Origin: Klebsiella huaxiensis
GTDB lineage: Bacteria; Pseudomonadota; Gammaproteobacteria; Enterobacterales; Enterobacteriaceae
DNA length: 64,000 nt
NCBI RefSeq assembly: GCF_003261575.2
Contig: NZ_CP036175.1
Location: 3,534,001-3,598,000, forward strand
Reading direction: 5' to 3'
The notes beneath the pieces were generated by a model. The model was given only the letters and a program-made list of their open reading frames with translations. It had not been told where the DNA came from and did no database searches. The position numbers and the translations under genes are program-made. Of the stretch, positions 55,642 through 64,000 are shown piece after piece. Each line of letters begins with the position of its first letter. Position 1 is the stretch's first letter.

Positions 55642-55668
55642 CGTGGCCAGAACTTGGCCACGATTTTT
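55642..55668 (+). terminator. Rho-independent terminator
   Basis: Perfect 8-bp stem CGTGGCCA/TGGCCACG with a five-base loop and ATTTTT on the plus strand. No intact plus-strand gene precedes it within the insert, so it probably belonged to the possible remnant or protects rluC from readthrough. Confidence 0.85.
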
Positions 55669-55736
55669 ATAAGGCACAACAGTAGGAGGTTTCCCCATGG
55701 CTTGATAAGTAGCCCAAGCCCTGAGCCTGATACTAA

Positions 55737-56690
55737 TTACTTTGCGTTACGCAAAATCTGTAGGCAGCGCTTAAGCTGATTATCTAAAGGCGCTTCGACA
55801 CGCATAACTTCCCCGGTTCCCGGATGCGTAAATTTCAGAGCTGCGGCATGCAGGAACAGGCGGTTAAGGCCGGTTCCTGACAGTTGCTTGTCGAATTCAC
55901 GGTCGCCGTAACGATCGTCAAAAGCTATCGGGTGACCCGCATATTGTGTATGCACACGGATCTGATGGGTACGACCGGTTACCGGACTACAGCGCACTAG
56001 CGTCGCATGGGTATAACGTTCTTCCACCTTAAAGCGGGTCTCTGAAGGTTTGCCCTCCTGATTGACCCGAACAATACGCTCGCCACTTTGCAGGATATTT
56101 TTCAACAGAGGAGCCTGCACTACTTTGGTGTGCGACTGCCACTGTCCGCGTACCAGGGCCAAATAATCTTTCTGCATTCCTTTATCGCGCAGCTGCTCAT
56201 GCAGTGAACGCAGCGCTGAACGCTTTTTCGCAACCAGCAAAACGCCAGACGTATCCCGATCGAGACGATGAACCAGTTCCAGGAAGCGAGCCTCCGGGCG
56301 CAGCGCACGCAGACCTTCGATCACGCCAAAGCTCAGACCGCTACCACCATGCACCGCAGTACCTGAAGGCTTATTGAGCACCAGAATGTGATCGTCTTCA
56401 TAGAGAATGACGTCCGCCAGCGCGGCCACTTTTTGCAGATGCGGGGATACCGCTTCTTCTTCCCTTTCTGCCACCCGCACTGGCGGGATACGTACTTCGT
56501 CACCGGCTTCCAGTTTGTATTCCGGCTTAACACGTTTTTTGTTCACCCGCACCTCGCCTTTACGCAAGATGCGATAAATCATGCTCTTCGGTACGCCTTT
56601 GAGTTGCGTACGCAAAAAATTGTCGATACGTTGCCCTGCATCATCATCCGCAATGGCAACCATTTTTACGCTTGGGGTCTCAGTTTTCAT
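55737..56690 (-). CDS. rluC: 23S rRNA pseudouridine synthase RluC
   Basis: Makes pseudouridine at positions 955, 2504 and 2580 of 23S rRNA in E. coli. It has 317 residues from MKTETPSVKMVAIADDDAG; the frame upstream to 56774 is not conserved. An N-terminal S4 domain (QRIDNFLRTQLKGVPKSMIYRILRKGEVRVN) precedes the RluA-type catalytic domain with ELVHRLDRDTSGVLLVAK (catalytic Asp) and TGRTHQIRVH. It is divergent from rne. Confidence 0.97.
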   Translation of the reverse strand: MKTETPSVKMVAIADDDAGQRIDNFLRTQLKGVPKSMIYRILRKGEVRVNKKRVKPEYKLEAGDEVRIPPVRVAEREEEAVSPHLQKVAALADVILYEDDHILVLNKPSGTAVHGGSGLSFGVIEGLRALRPEARFLELVHRLDRDTSGVLLVAKKRSALRSLHEQLRDKGMQKDYLALVRGQWQSHTKVVQAPLLKNILQSGERIVRVNQEGKPSETRFKVEERYTHATLVRCSPVTGRTHQIRVHTQYAGHPIAFDDRYGDREFDKQLSGTGLNRLFLHAAALKFTHPGTGEVMRVEAPLDNQLKRCLQILRNAK

Positions 56691-57009
56691 GGTGCGCGAT
56701 TCTAAATAGCCCGACGCATTAGCGCCACTCATTTTTATATGCTTATATTTATCATTATCTGGATTGCATCGCATGCTTCATCGTCGTTTTGTTTGTTATT
56801 AGAACAATCTGTATACGCTGGTGAAGAAACTGTGAGTAACCGGATGATAAAAGGTAAAAGTCAACTTGCTATAACAAGCTTAGCAATGGAATAATGATGC
56901 AGTTTTCCGTGCTGAATCTTGTTAGAACAAGAAATTAGCGGAATGACCAATTTTGTCTGACCGATCATCCACGCAGCAATGGCGTAAGACGTATTGATCT
57001 TTCAGACAG
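56691..57009. other. rluC-rne divergent intergenic region, promoter part
   Basis: About 320 bp of AT-rich sequence with the promoters of rluC and rne. I do not see a gene. Short inverted repeats with CTTGCTATAACAAG occur near 56865. Confidence 0.5.
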
Positions 57010-57387
57010 TTAGCGGGCTGCGGGTTGCAGTCCTTACCGGTACAGGCTCTATGGATTTTACGTCGCAGGAAGGCGTCAACTCCGGGATTCCCGGGAGCTC
57101 ATCTGAGTCAAATGATTGAGATGAGCAGGTTAAGCCAACATGCCTGCAACTTGAAAAACAATGGGTATAAATGGAATCTTCTCTGGTGATACATCCCAGG
57201 CAGTTCCCCTGATAATTGCACTGTGTTTCCGTTTGAAATACAGGCGACCGACACTCTGCGCCTCTTAAGCGCGCGACAACCGTGAGGTTGGCGACGTGAA
57301 CCAGACTCGAGGCCATCGGTTTCCCCCGGTAAGGCGTTACTCTGCCCGTAGCTTAGTCGTCAATGTAAGAATAATGAGTAAGTTACG
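57010..57387 (+). promoter_or_regulatory. rne 5' untranslated leader (autoregulatory)
   Basis: The E. coli rne mRNA has a 361-nt leader whose hairpins let RNase E control its own message. Here the conserved parts are present: GCGGGTTGCAGTCCTTACCG near 57019, CCGACACTCTGCGCCTC near 57248, the small hairpin CAACC-GTGA-GGTTG (57277-57290) and AGTCGTCAATGTAAGAATAA before the start. A degenerate ERIC is embedded at 57061-57169. The exact transcription start was not determined. Confidence 0.75.
57061..57169. repeat. Degenerate ERIC element within the rne leader
   Basis: GCAGGAAGGCGTCAAC, CCCGGGAGCTCAT, GAGATGAGC, AAGCCAACATGCCTGCAACTTGAA and ATGGGTATA follow the ERIC order but with many changes. 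The left 20 bases are lost. The flanks resemble E. coli rne leader sequence that is contiguous there, so this looks like an insertion. Confidence 0.65.
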
Positions 57388-60300
57388 ATGAAAAGAATGT
57401 TAATCAACGCAACTCAGCAGGAAGAGTTGCGCGTCGCCCTTGTTGATGGGCAGCGCCTGTACGACCTGGATATTGAAAGCCCCGGGCACGAACAGAAAAA
57501 AGCGAACATCTACAAAGGCAAAATCACTCGCATTGAACCTAGCCTCGAAGCCGCGTTTGTTGATTACGGTGCCGAGCGTCATGGTTTCCTCCCCCTCAAA
57601 GAAATCGCCCGCGAATACTTCCCTGCCAACTACAACTCTCATGGCCGCCCTAACATTAAGGACGTGCTGCGTGAAGGCCAGGAAGTGATCGTTCAGATTG
57701 ATAAAGAAGAGCGAGGCAACAAAGGTGCCGCCCTCACCACCTTTATTAGCCTGGCGGGTAGCTATCTGGTGCTGATGCCGAACAACCCACGCGCTGGCGG
57801 TATTTCACGCCGTATCGAGGGTGACGATCGTACAGAGTTAAAAGAAGCGCTGGCTAGCCTTGAGCTGCCAGAGGGCATGGGACTTATCGTACGCACCGCA
57901 GGCGTCGGCAAATCCGCTGAAGCTCTACAGTGGGACTTAAGTTTCCGCCTGAAGCACTGGGAGGCTATCAAGAAAGCAGCCGAAAGCCGCCCTGCGCCAT
58001 TTCTGATCCACCAGGAAAGCAACGTTATCGTGCGCGCTTTCCGTGATTACCTGCGTCAGGATATTGGCGAAATCCTTATCGACAACCCGAAAGTGCTTGA
58101 GCTGGCTCGCCAGCATATTGCAGCGCTGGGCCGTCCGGATTTCAGCAGCAAAATCAAACTGTACACCGGTGAAATCCCGTTGTTCAGTCACTATCAGATT
58201 GAGTCACAGATTGAATCTGCTTTCCAGCGTGAAGTTCGCCTGCCTTCCGGCGGTTCTATCGTTATCGACAGCACCGAGGCACTGACCGCAATTGATATCA
58301 ACTCCGCACGCGCTACCCGCGGCGGCGATATCGAAGAAACCGCGTTCAACACTAACCTGGAAGCAGCGGATGAAATCGCTCGCCAACTGCGTCTACGTGA
58401 CCTCGGCGGCCTGATCGTTATCGACTTCATCGACATGACGCCAGTACGCCACCAGCGCGCGGTTGAAAACCGCCTGCGCGAAGCGGTGCGCCAGGATCGT
58501 GCGCGTATTCAGATCAGCCACATTTCTCGCTTTGGCCTGCTGGAGATGTCCCGTCAGCGCCTGAGCCCATCGCTTGGTGAGTCCAGCCATCACGTCTGCC
58601 CGCGCTGTTCTGGTACCGGAACAGTACGTGACAACGAGTCGCTGTCGCTCTCCATTCTTCGTCTGATTGAAGAAGAAGCGCTGAAAGAGAACACCAAAGA
58701 AGTCCACGCTATCGTGCCAGTACCGATTGCTTCTTACCTGCTGAACGAAAAACGTGCTGCGGTTAGCGCCATTGAAACTCGCCAGACCGATATACGCGTC
58801 ATCATCGTCCCGAACGATGAGATGCAAACCCCACACTACTCTGTACTGCGCGTGCGTAAAGGTGAAGAAACCTCAACGCTGAGCTATCTGCTGCCGAAAC
58901 TGCACGAAGAAGAGATGGCGATGCCTTCTGATGAAGAGCCGCCAGAGCGCAAGCTTCCAGAACAACCTGCACTGGCTGCTTTTGTGATGCCAGATGCACC
59001 GCCTGCCCCTGCACAGGATGAATCAACCAGCTCACCAGCGGCTAGCACTCCAGCGGCATCTACTACGCCTAAAGCGGCTGCACCGGCTCAGCCTGGCCTG
59101 GTCTCGCGCTTCTTTAGCGCGTTGAAAAATATGTTCTCCGGTGCAGAAGAAGCCAAACCAACGGAAGTTAAGGTAGAAGCTAAAGCGGAAGAGAAAACAG
59201 AACGTCAGCAAGAGCGCCGTAAACCGCGTTCGAATAACCGACGCGATCGCAACGATCGTCGCGATAACCGTGATAACCGGGACAATCGTGCTGATAACGG
59301 CGAAGGGCGGGAGTCTCGCGAGTCTCGTGAAGAAAACCGCCGCAATCGCCGCGAGAAGCAGCAGAACGTCGAGGCACGTGAACCTCGCCAGACTACCGGT
59401 GAAGATGCGGAGAAAGGCAAAGCCCGTGACGAGCAACAACCTCGTCGCGAGCGTAACCGTCGTCGTAATGATGATAAACGTCAGGCTCCGCAAGAAGCGA
59501 AAGCACAGGCTCTTGAAGAACCCGTCGTGCAGGAAAGCGAGCAGGAAGAACGCGTTCAGACAATGCCACGTCGCAAACCGCGCCAGTTGGCACAGAAAGT
59601 TCGTGTTGAATCCGCTGCCGCCGCCGAGCAGGTTGTTGAAACGCTAGAAGCTGCACAGCCGGAAATCGTCGCGCCGCGTACGGAACTGGCAAAAGTCGAT
59701 CTGCCTGCGGTTGTTGTTGAAACTGTTGCTGAGCACGACGAAAGCATCGATACGCGCGAAGCTGATGCTCGTGAGTCTAACGGTATGCCGCGCCGCTCAC
59801 GTCGCTCCCCTCGCCATCTGCGCGTAAGTGGTCAGCGTCGTCGTCGCTATCGTGACGAGCGTTACCCGACTCAATCCCCGATGCCGCTCACTGTAGCCTG
59901 TGCATCGCCGGAAATGGCGTCAGGTAAGGTGTGGATCCGTTATCCAGTCGTTCGCCCGCAGGACCCGCAGCAAGAAGAAGCTCAGGTTCAGGAGTTCACG
60001 ACTGCAGCGGTAGAACCCGTTGTTTTGCCTGCCGTTGTTGCAGAACCTGTTGTCGCTGAAGTTGTGACACCGGCAGTGGTCGAAGAGAGCGTTGCGGAGC
60101 AGGCCATTACCGCTGAGCCGCAAGTCGTCATCAGCGAACCTGAAGTTCCGGTTGTAGAAACAACTCATCCGGAAGTTATTGCCGCGCCGGTTGATGAACA
60201 ACCGCAGCTAATCGCGTCAACAGATGAGGTCGTGGCTGAAGCTGTCGTCGCTGAAGCCGTAGAAGCCGTAGAAGCAGCTACAGAACAAACTGTCGAACCA

Positions 60301-60630
60301 GAAGAGCTGGCGGTTGCAGAAGAACCTGCTGCAGTAGAAGACGTTGCTGTGGTAGAAGAAATTCCTGTAACTGCGCAGCCAGCACCTGCAGCAGAACCAG
60401 TTGTTGAAGCTAAGCCTGAAGCGGTTGTTGCCCCAGTTGTCGTTGTAGCTAATCGCAGCGCTACCGCGCCGATGACGCGCGCACCTGCACCAGCTTATGA
60501 GTCGGAAGCACCGCGCCACAGTGACTGGGTTCGTCCAGACTTCGCCTTTAATGGTAAAGGTGCAGCAGGCGGACACAGTGCAACCCACCAGGCGTCAGCT
60601 GGGCCTACTCGCCCGCAACCTGTAGAGTAA
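57388..60630 (+). CDS. rne: Ribonuclease E
   Basis: Essential endoribonuclease and scaffold of the RNA degradosome, 1080 residues. The catalytic half (1-520) has the S1 domain (about 35-125), 5' sensor, RNase H-like and DNase I-like parts with the metal-binding aspartates in TAIDINS and VIDFIDM, and the zinc link CPRCSGTG. The membrane-anchoring helix GLVSRFFSALKNMFSG follows near 570, then an arginine-rich RNA-binding stretch (about 600-690) and the second one RRSRRSPRHLRVSGQRRRRYRDERYP near 820. A long alanine/valine/glutamate-rich linker (870-1010) precedes the PNPase-binding end SDWVRPDFAFNGKG. Starts MKRMLINATQ as in E. coli. Confidence 0.98.
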   Translation: MKRMLINATQQEELRVALVDGQRLYDLDIESPGHEQKKANIYKGKITRIEPSLEAAFVDYGAERHGFLPLKEIAREYFPANYNSHGRPNIKDVLREGQEVIVQIDKEERGNKGAALTTFISLAGSYLVLMPNNPRAGGISRRIEGDDRTELKEALASLELPEGMGLIVRTAGVGKSAEALQWDLSFRLKHWEAIKKAAESRPAPFLIHQESNVIVRAFRDYLRQDIGEILIDNPKVLELARQHIAALGRPDFSSKIKLYTGEIPLFSHYQIESQIESAFQREVRLPSGGSIVIDSTEALTAIDINSARATRGGDIEETAFNTNLEAADEIARQLRLRDLGGLIVIDFIDMTPVRHQRAVENRLREAVRQDRARIQISHISRFGLLEMSRQRLSPSLGESSHHVCPRCSGTGTVRDNESLSLSILRLIEEEALKENTKEVHAIVPVPIASYLLNEKRAAVSAIETRQTDIRVIIVPNDEMQTPHYSVLRVRKGEETSTLSYLLPKLHEEEMAMPSDEEPPERKLPEQPALAAFVMPDAPPAPAQDESTSSPAASTPAASTTPKAAAPAQPGLVSRFFSALKNMFSGAEEAKPTEVKVEAKAEEKTERQQERRKPRSNNRRDRNDRRDNRDNRDNRADNGEGRESRESREENRRNRREKQQNVEAREPRQTTGEDAEKGKARDEQQPRRERNRRRNDDKRQAPQEAKAQALEEPVVQESEQEERVQTMPRRKPRQLAQKVRVESAAAAEQVVETLEAAQPEIVAPRTELAKVDLPAVVVETVAEHDESIDTREADARESNGMPRRSRRSPRHLRVSGQRRRRYRDERYPTQSPMPLTVACASPEMASGKVWIRYPVVRPQDPQQEEAQVQEFTTAAVEPVVLPAVVAEPVVAEVVTPAVVEESVAEQAITAEPQVVISEPEVPVVETTHPEVIAAPVDEQPQLIASTDEVVAEAVVAEAVEAVEAATEQTVEPEELAVAEEPAAVEDVAVVEEIPVTAQPAPAAEPVVEAKPEAVVAPVVVVANRSATAPMTRAPAPAYESEAPRHSDWVRPDFAFNGKGAAGGHSATHQASAGPTRPQPVE

Positions 60631-60641
60631 GTTCCACACCT

Positions 60642-60673
60642 AAAAAGACCGGCCTTTGTGCCGGTCTTTTTTT
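60642..60673. terminator. Bidirectional terminator between rne and the LysR gene
   Basis: AAAGACCGG/CCGGTCTTT arms around CCTTTGTG, with T-runs on both strands. It serves both convergent genes. Confidence 0.9.
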
Positions 60674-61607
60674 ATTCCCCTTCCGGCTGCTGCATCCCCG
60701 CTACCTGCGGCATCACCTCTCGCATCAAATCAAGAAACTTACGCAGTCGTGTCGGATAATAACGCGCCCACGGATAAACCAGATGCACAGGTAGCGAAGA
60801 AGCCCGCCACTGCGGAAACAATTCAACCAACCGCCCGACGGCGATATCTTCCGCAACTGCCCAGCTTGAGACTATCGCTACCCCTAGTCCAGCCAACGCG
60901 GTATTGCGTGCCACATGTACGCTATCGGTACTCAGACAGGGGGCAATAGCAAAGGTAATTTGCCGACCGTCGCTCTGAGATTGCAGCATCACTTCATGCT
61001 GATAAAATGTACTGATTGCTACCCACGGCAGTGCCGACATCTCCTGCGGAGTCTTTAAGGTCGGAGAGTTCGCCAGTAATGACGGTGAGGCAACAACGCT
61101 ACGTGGAACCACAGCCAGTTGTACCGACACCGTCGCTGGATCGACTTCAGCGCCTACACGAATCGCGCAGTCGATACCGTCACTGAGAAAGTCCACTGTC
61201 TTATCATTCAGCATCCACTCCACTGACAGCTGCGGATAGCGCTGTAGAAACCCTACTAATGGTCCTAATAGTTGCTGCTGACCAAATGCGTGAGGCGCCC
61301 TTACCCGCAATACGCCGACCGGCCGATCGTCTGTAATGCGTAGATCGTCTTCCAGTGCCAGCCAGGCATCTACAACCTGTCGGGCATGCTGATAACAGCG
61401 CTCTCCATCATCGGTTAACTTCATCGCATGGGTGGTACGTAGAATCAGCTTCGCGCCAAGCAGGGCTTCCAGAGACTGTAATCGTCGACTTACCGTTGCC
61501 TGAGTCGTATTCATCTGTACAGCTGCCGCTGAGAGAGAACCAGCCTCAACGATACGAATAAAAGTTCGCATCAGTTCTATTCGATCTATACGCTCCTGCT
61601 TCTTCAT
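60672..61607 (-). CDS. LysR-family transcriptional regulator
   Basis: A LysR-type regulator of 311 residues from MKKQERIDRIELMRTF; an in-frame ATG-like start at 61664 would add 19 basic residues and is unlikely. The helix-turn-helix is SLSAAAVQMNTTQATVSRRLQSLEALLGAKL (about 25-55), followed by the effector-binding domain. It is divergent from an MFS transporter gene by 109 bp and so probably controls it. The effector is not known. Confidence 0.92.
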   Translation of the reverse strand: MKKQERIDRIELMRTFIRIVEAGSLSAAAVQMNTTQATVSRRLQSLEALLGAKLILRTTHAMKLTDDGERCYQHARQVVDAWLALEDDLRITDDRPVGVLRVRAPHAFGQQQLLGPLVGFLQRYPQLSVEWMLNDKTVDFLSDGIDCAIRVGAEVDPATVSVQLAVVPRSVVASPSLLANSPTLKTPQEMSALPWVAISTFYQHEVMLQSQSDGRQITFAIAPCLSTDSVHVARNTALAGLGVAIVSSWAVAEDIAVGRLVELFPQWRASSLPVHLVYPWARYYPTRLRKFLDLMREVMPQVAGMQQPEGE

Positions 61608-61716
61608 TTTTCTTTTGCCTATACGCTTTACGTATAACCGTTTTACCACCGGCCTATCTACCACGCCAACCCTATTCCGGGAAAAATAGCGCCATCGCTT
61701 CTACGAGGAATTCATC

Positions 61717-62931
61717 ATGACATCAACTCCACTCACTTCCCGCGCCGCCGGATGGGTTATTTTTATACTCGCCCTGGGCGCAGGCTTTAGCGTCGCCTCA
61801 ATCTATTACGCTCAACCGCTACTACCGCTGATGGGGGCTAACCTGCATCTGAGCATAGAGGGAATGGGGCTGGTTCCAACCCTAACGCAAGCGGGTTACG
61901 CGCTGGGCATTCTTTTTCTTCTGCCGCTTGGCGACCGCCACGACCGCAGGAACCTGATTCTGATGAAAAGCGTCGCACTGGCAGTACTTTTACTGTTGTG
62001 TAGCCTGACTGGCCAACTGACTTCACTGCTGATTGTTAGTCTGCTTATCGGCATGGCGGCAACAATGGCTCAGGATATCGTACCGGCTGCGGCCATCCTG
62101 GCTCCGGCGGGCAAACAAGGGAAAATGGTGGGTACGGTTATGACCGGCCTGCTGCTCGGGATCCTGCTCTCGCGAACCGTCAGCGGATTAGTCGGTGCCT
62201 TGTTCGGCTGGAGAGTGATGTATCAGGCCGCAGCTGTCAGTATCGCGCTGATTGGCCTGGTCATGTGGCGCGTGCTGCCACGCTTTGAAATTCACTCAAC
62301 CCTAAGCTACCCGCAGTTGATGAAATCTATGGCGCATCTGTGGCAACGCTATCCGGCACTGCGTCGCGCCGCATTTGCTCAGGGTTTCCTTTCTATTGCC
62401 TTCAGCGCATTCTGGTCAACGCTGGCGGTCATGTTGCTGGCGCATTATCAGATGGGGAGCGCGGTAGCCGGCGGGTTTGGTATTGCAGGTGCCGCCGGGG
62501 CGCTCGCCGCACCGCTGGCCGGAGGCCTCGCCGATAAATTTGGGGCAGAAAAGGTTACGCAATTGGGTGCCGCGCTGGTTACCGTCTCTTTTGCTCTGAT
62601 GTTCCTGCTACCGATACTGCCGCCGCACGGCCAGCTGATCCTGATAGCCATCTCGGCTATCGGCTTTGACCTCGGGCTTCAATCCAGCCTCGTGGCCCAC
62701 CAGAATCTGGTTTATGGTCTGGAACCTCAGGCACGTGGTCGCCTGAACGCGCTGCTGTTCACCGGGGTATTTATTGGTATGTCACTGGGCTCCGTCCTTG
62801 GCAGCAAACTGTATGTAGCTGCGGGCTGGAGTGGCGTGGTGACGTTGGCGGTCATTACCGGTGCGATTGCTCTTGGGATCCGCTTACTGGAAAGCGCCCG
62901 GGTCGTCTCGGCACAGCGTACCGTTAGGTAA
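61717..62931 (+). CDS. Major facilitator superfamily transporter
   Basis: A 404-residue transporter with twelve predicted membrane spans. The loop 2-3 motif LPLGDRHDRRNLI is typical of MFS drug/proton antiporters, and VPAAAILAPAGKQGKMVGTVMTGLLLGILLSR resembles the YnfM/arabinose-efflux type group. The substrate cannot be told from sequence. It forms a divergent pair with the LysR gene and ends at a strong terminator. Confidence 0.9.
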   Translation: MTSTPLTSRAAGWVIFILALGAGFSVASIYYAQPLLPLMGANLHLSIEGMGLVPTLTQAGYALGILFLLPLGDRHDRRNLILMKSVALAVLLLLCSLTGQLTSLLIVSLLIGMAATMAQDIVPAAAILAPAGKQGKMVGTVMTGLLLGILLSRTVSGLVGALFGWRVMYQAAAVSIALIGLVMWRVLPRFEIHSTLSYPQLMKSMAHLWQRYPALRRAAFAQGFLSIAFSAFWSTLAVMLLAHYQMGSAVAGGFGIAGAAGALAAPLAGGLADKFGAEKVTQLGAALVTVSFALMFLLPILPPHGQLILIAISAIGFDLGLQSSLVAHQNLVYGLEPQARGRLNALLFTGVFIGMSLGSVLGSKLYVAAGWSGVVTLAVITGAIALGIRLLESARVVSAQRTVR

Positions 62932-62967
62932 AAAAAGCCGCTCTGCATAGATTGCAGAGCGGCTTTT
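62931..62967. terminator. Bidirectional terminator between MFS gene and murJ
   Basis: Perfect 11-bp stem GCCGCTCTGCA/TGCAGAGCGGC with TTTT on the plus strand and six T on the minus strand. Confidence 0.92.
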
Positions 62968-62983
62968 ACTTTATCCTGTCGGC

Positions 62984-64000
62984 TCAGACCGTACGGCGCG
63001 CGAACTCTTTCACCCGAAAACCGAGCAGTAATAGCGTCGCGAAGTAGGCAATGACGCCAACCGCAACAACCGCCATCAAACGCAGCAGACGCAATGGCAT
63101 CGTCCCCAGCGACCACTCAGGCATCACGTACATCATGCCGAGCAGCGCCGCAGCCATCACCACTACCGCAACCACCAAGCGCAACAAGAACAGGAACCAG
63201 CCCGGCTGAGGAGTGAAAATTTTCTGCTTGCGCAATTGCCAGTACAACAATGCGGCGTTAAGGCAGGCAGCCAGGCCAATCGATAATGACAAACCCGCGT
63301 GCTTCAGCGGGCCAATAAATGCCAGGTTCATTACCTGCGTCATAATAAGCGTGACTATCGCTATTTTCACCGGCGTTTTGATGTCCTGACGCGAATAGAA
63401 GCCGGGAGCCAGCACTTTCACAACAATCAGTCCCATCAGGCCAACGGAATATGCCACCAACGCACGTTGCGTCATCGCCGCATCAAAGGCGGTAAATTTA
63501 CCATACTGGAACAACGCAACGGTTAGCGGCTTGGCGAGTATCCCTAGCGCTACGGCGCTGGGCAGCGCAAGCAGGAAGCACAGGCGCAACCCCCAATCCA
63601 TCAACCGGCAGTACTCATCATGGTTGCCGCTGGCGAAACTCTTGGACAGCGAAGGTAGGAGGATGGTCCCTAGCGCCACACCCAGCACGCCGGATGGGAA
63701 CTCCATCAGGCGATCGGCGTAATACATCCACGAAACGGACCCGGAGACCAAAAACGAGGCAAAAATAGTGTTAATGATCAGAGATATCTGGCTGACGGAT
63801 ACGCCAAGAATTGCCGGACCCATCTGCTTAACTACCCGTACGGCTCCCGCATCTTTGAGATTAATTCGCGGTAGCACCAGCATGCCGATTTTTTTCAAGT
63901 GCGGCAGCTGATAGGCGAGCTGTAAAACACCGCCAACCGTCACCGCCCACGCCATGGCCAGCATTGGTGGATTAAAGTACGGCGCAGCAAACAACGCAAA
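62984..64000 (-). CDS. murJ: Lipid II flippase MurJ, 5' end cut by window edge
   Basis: The last 338 codons of the MOP-superfamily flippase that moves lipid II across the inner membrane (E. coli 511 residues). The segment FNPPMLAMAWAVTVGGVLQLAYQLPHLKK continues through SWMYYADRLMEFPSGVLGVALGTILLPSLSK to the ending GFRVKEFARRTV, closely matching E. coli. The first 170 or so residues lie beyond the right edge. Confidence 0.97.
   Translation of the reverse strand, partial: FALFAAPYFNPPMLAMAWAVTVGGVLQLAYQLPHLKKIGMLVLPRINLKDAGAVRVVKQMGPAILGVSVSQISLIINTIFASFLVSGSVSWMYYADRLMEFPSGVLGVALGTILLPSLSKSFASGNHDEYCRLMDWGLRLCFLLALPSAVALGILAKPLTVALFQYGKFTAFDAAMTQRALVAYSVGLMGLIVVKVLAPGFYSRQDIKTPVKIAIVTLIMTQVMNLAFIGPLKHAGLSLSIGLAACLNAALLYWQLRKQKIFTPQPGWFLFLLRLVVAVVVMAAALLGMMYVMPEWSLGTMPLRLLRLMAVVAVGVIAYFATLLLLGFRVKEFARRTV

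Noticed and set aside
55522..55779. Open frame of 85 codons reported as a full gene next to rluC
   Set aside because: It reads through a clear terminator stem and into the rluC 3' end, so it cannot be an intact gene as drawn; only the first part is kept as a possible remnant.
59180..59493. Minus-strand open frames within the rne arginine-rich region
   Set aside because: They arise from the repetitive CGT/CGC codons of the RNase E scaffold region and have no independent support.

Overview
The window is chromosomal DNA of an enterobacterium, most likely Klebsiella or the closely related Raoultella. This is an inference. Long runs keep the E. coli gene order (lolCDE-nagK-cobB, mfd-ldtC, bhsA/comR, ycfJ-ndh, ycfP-nagZ-thiK-lpoB-ycfL-hinT, fhuE, ptsG, tatD-holB-tmk-mltG-pabC-fabF-acpP-fabG-fabD-fabH-plsX-rpmF-yceD, yceF, rluC, rne, murJ). 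Three features point to Klebsiella: a chromosomal iutA-like receptor beside comR, the absence of the flg flagellar block between rne and murJ, and a 1196-bp IS5-group element resembling ISKpn26. Both edges cut genes: a transketolase on the left and murJ on the right.

Region 1 (1-9135) is an accessory carbohydrate locus. The minus-strand operon reads pdxA2, a fusion of a glucitol-type PTS EIIB domain to a DUF1537 sugar-acid kinase, a KdgT-family permease, a stand-alone glucitol-type EIIA, an RpiB-family isomerase, transaldolase and transketolase. Divergent from it are a triosephosphate-isomerase-like protein with an altered active-site loop and a SorC-family regulator. The gene content suggests uptake and phosphorylation of a four-carbon sugar or sugar acid, feeding DHAP and/or erythrose 4-phosphate into central metabolism. 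The wiring of EIIA and EIIB to a kinase, with no EIIC in view, is the most unusual thing in the window. The divergent promoter region carries CRP-like sites and repeated half-sites that could bind the SorC regulator.

Region 2 (9136-45073) is mostly core genome: NAD-dependent deacylase, lipoprotein release, transcription-repair coupling, envelope L,D-transpeptidase, stress protein BhsA and its repressor, NADH dehydrogenase II, peptidoglycan recycling, the glucose PTS permease, DNA polymerase delta-prime subunit and fatty-acid synthesis. Additions are the orphan aerobactin-type receptor with a Fur box and three ERIC repeats, one of them inside the plsX-rpmF operon.

Region 3 (45074-55736) is an AT-rich insert between yceF and rluC. 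It encodes a glycyl radical enzyme and its activase, an iron-type alcohol dehydrogenase, a LuxR-type regulator, a TauE/SafE exporter and a DASS-family transporter. This matches the dihydroxypropanesulfonate (DHPS) fermentation set hpfG/hpfH/hpfD known from Klebsiella. Two near-identical palindromic operator candidates precede the activase and the transporter. The transporter is cut by the IS5-type element with a clean CTAA duplication; joining the flanks restores exactly 476 codons.

Region 4 (55737-64000) holds rluC, the long rne leader (with a degenerate ERIC) and rne, a divergent LysR/MFS pair in the place of the flagellar genes, and partial murJ. I saw no tRNA, rRNA, CRISPR array or prophage.
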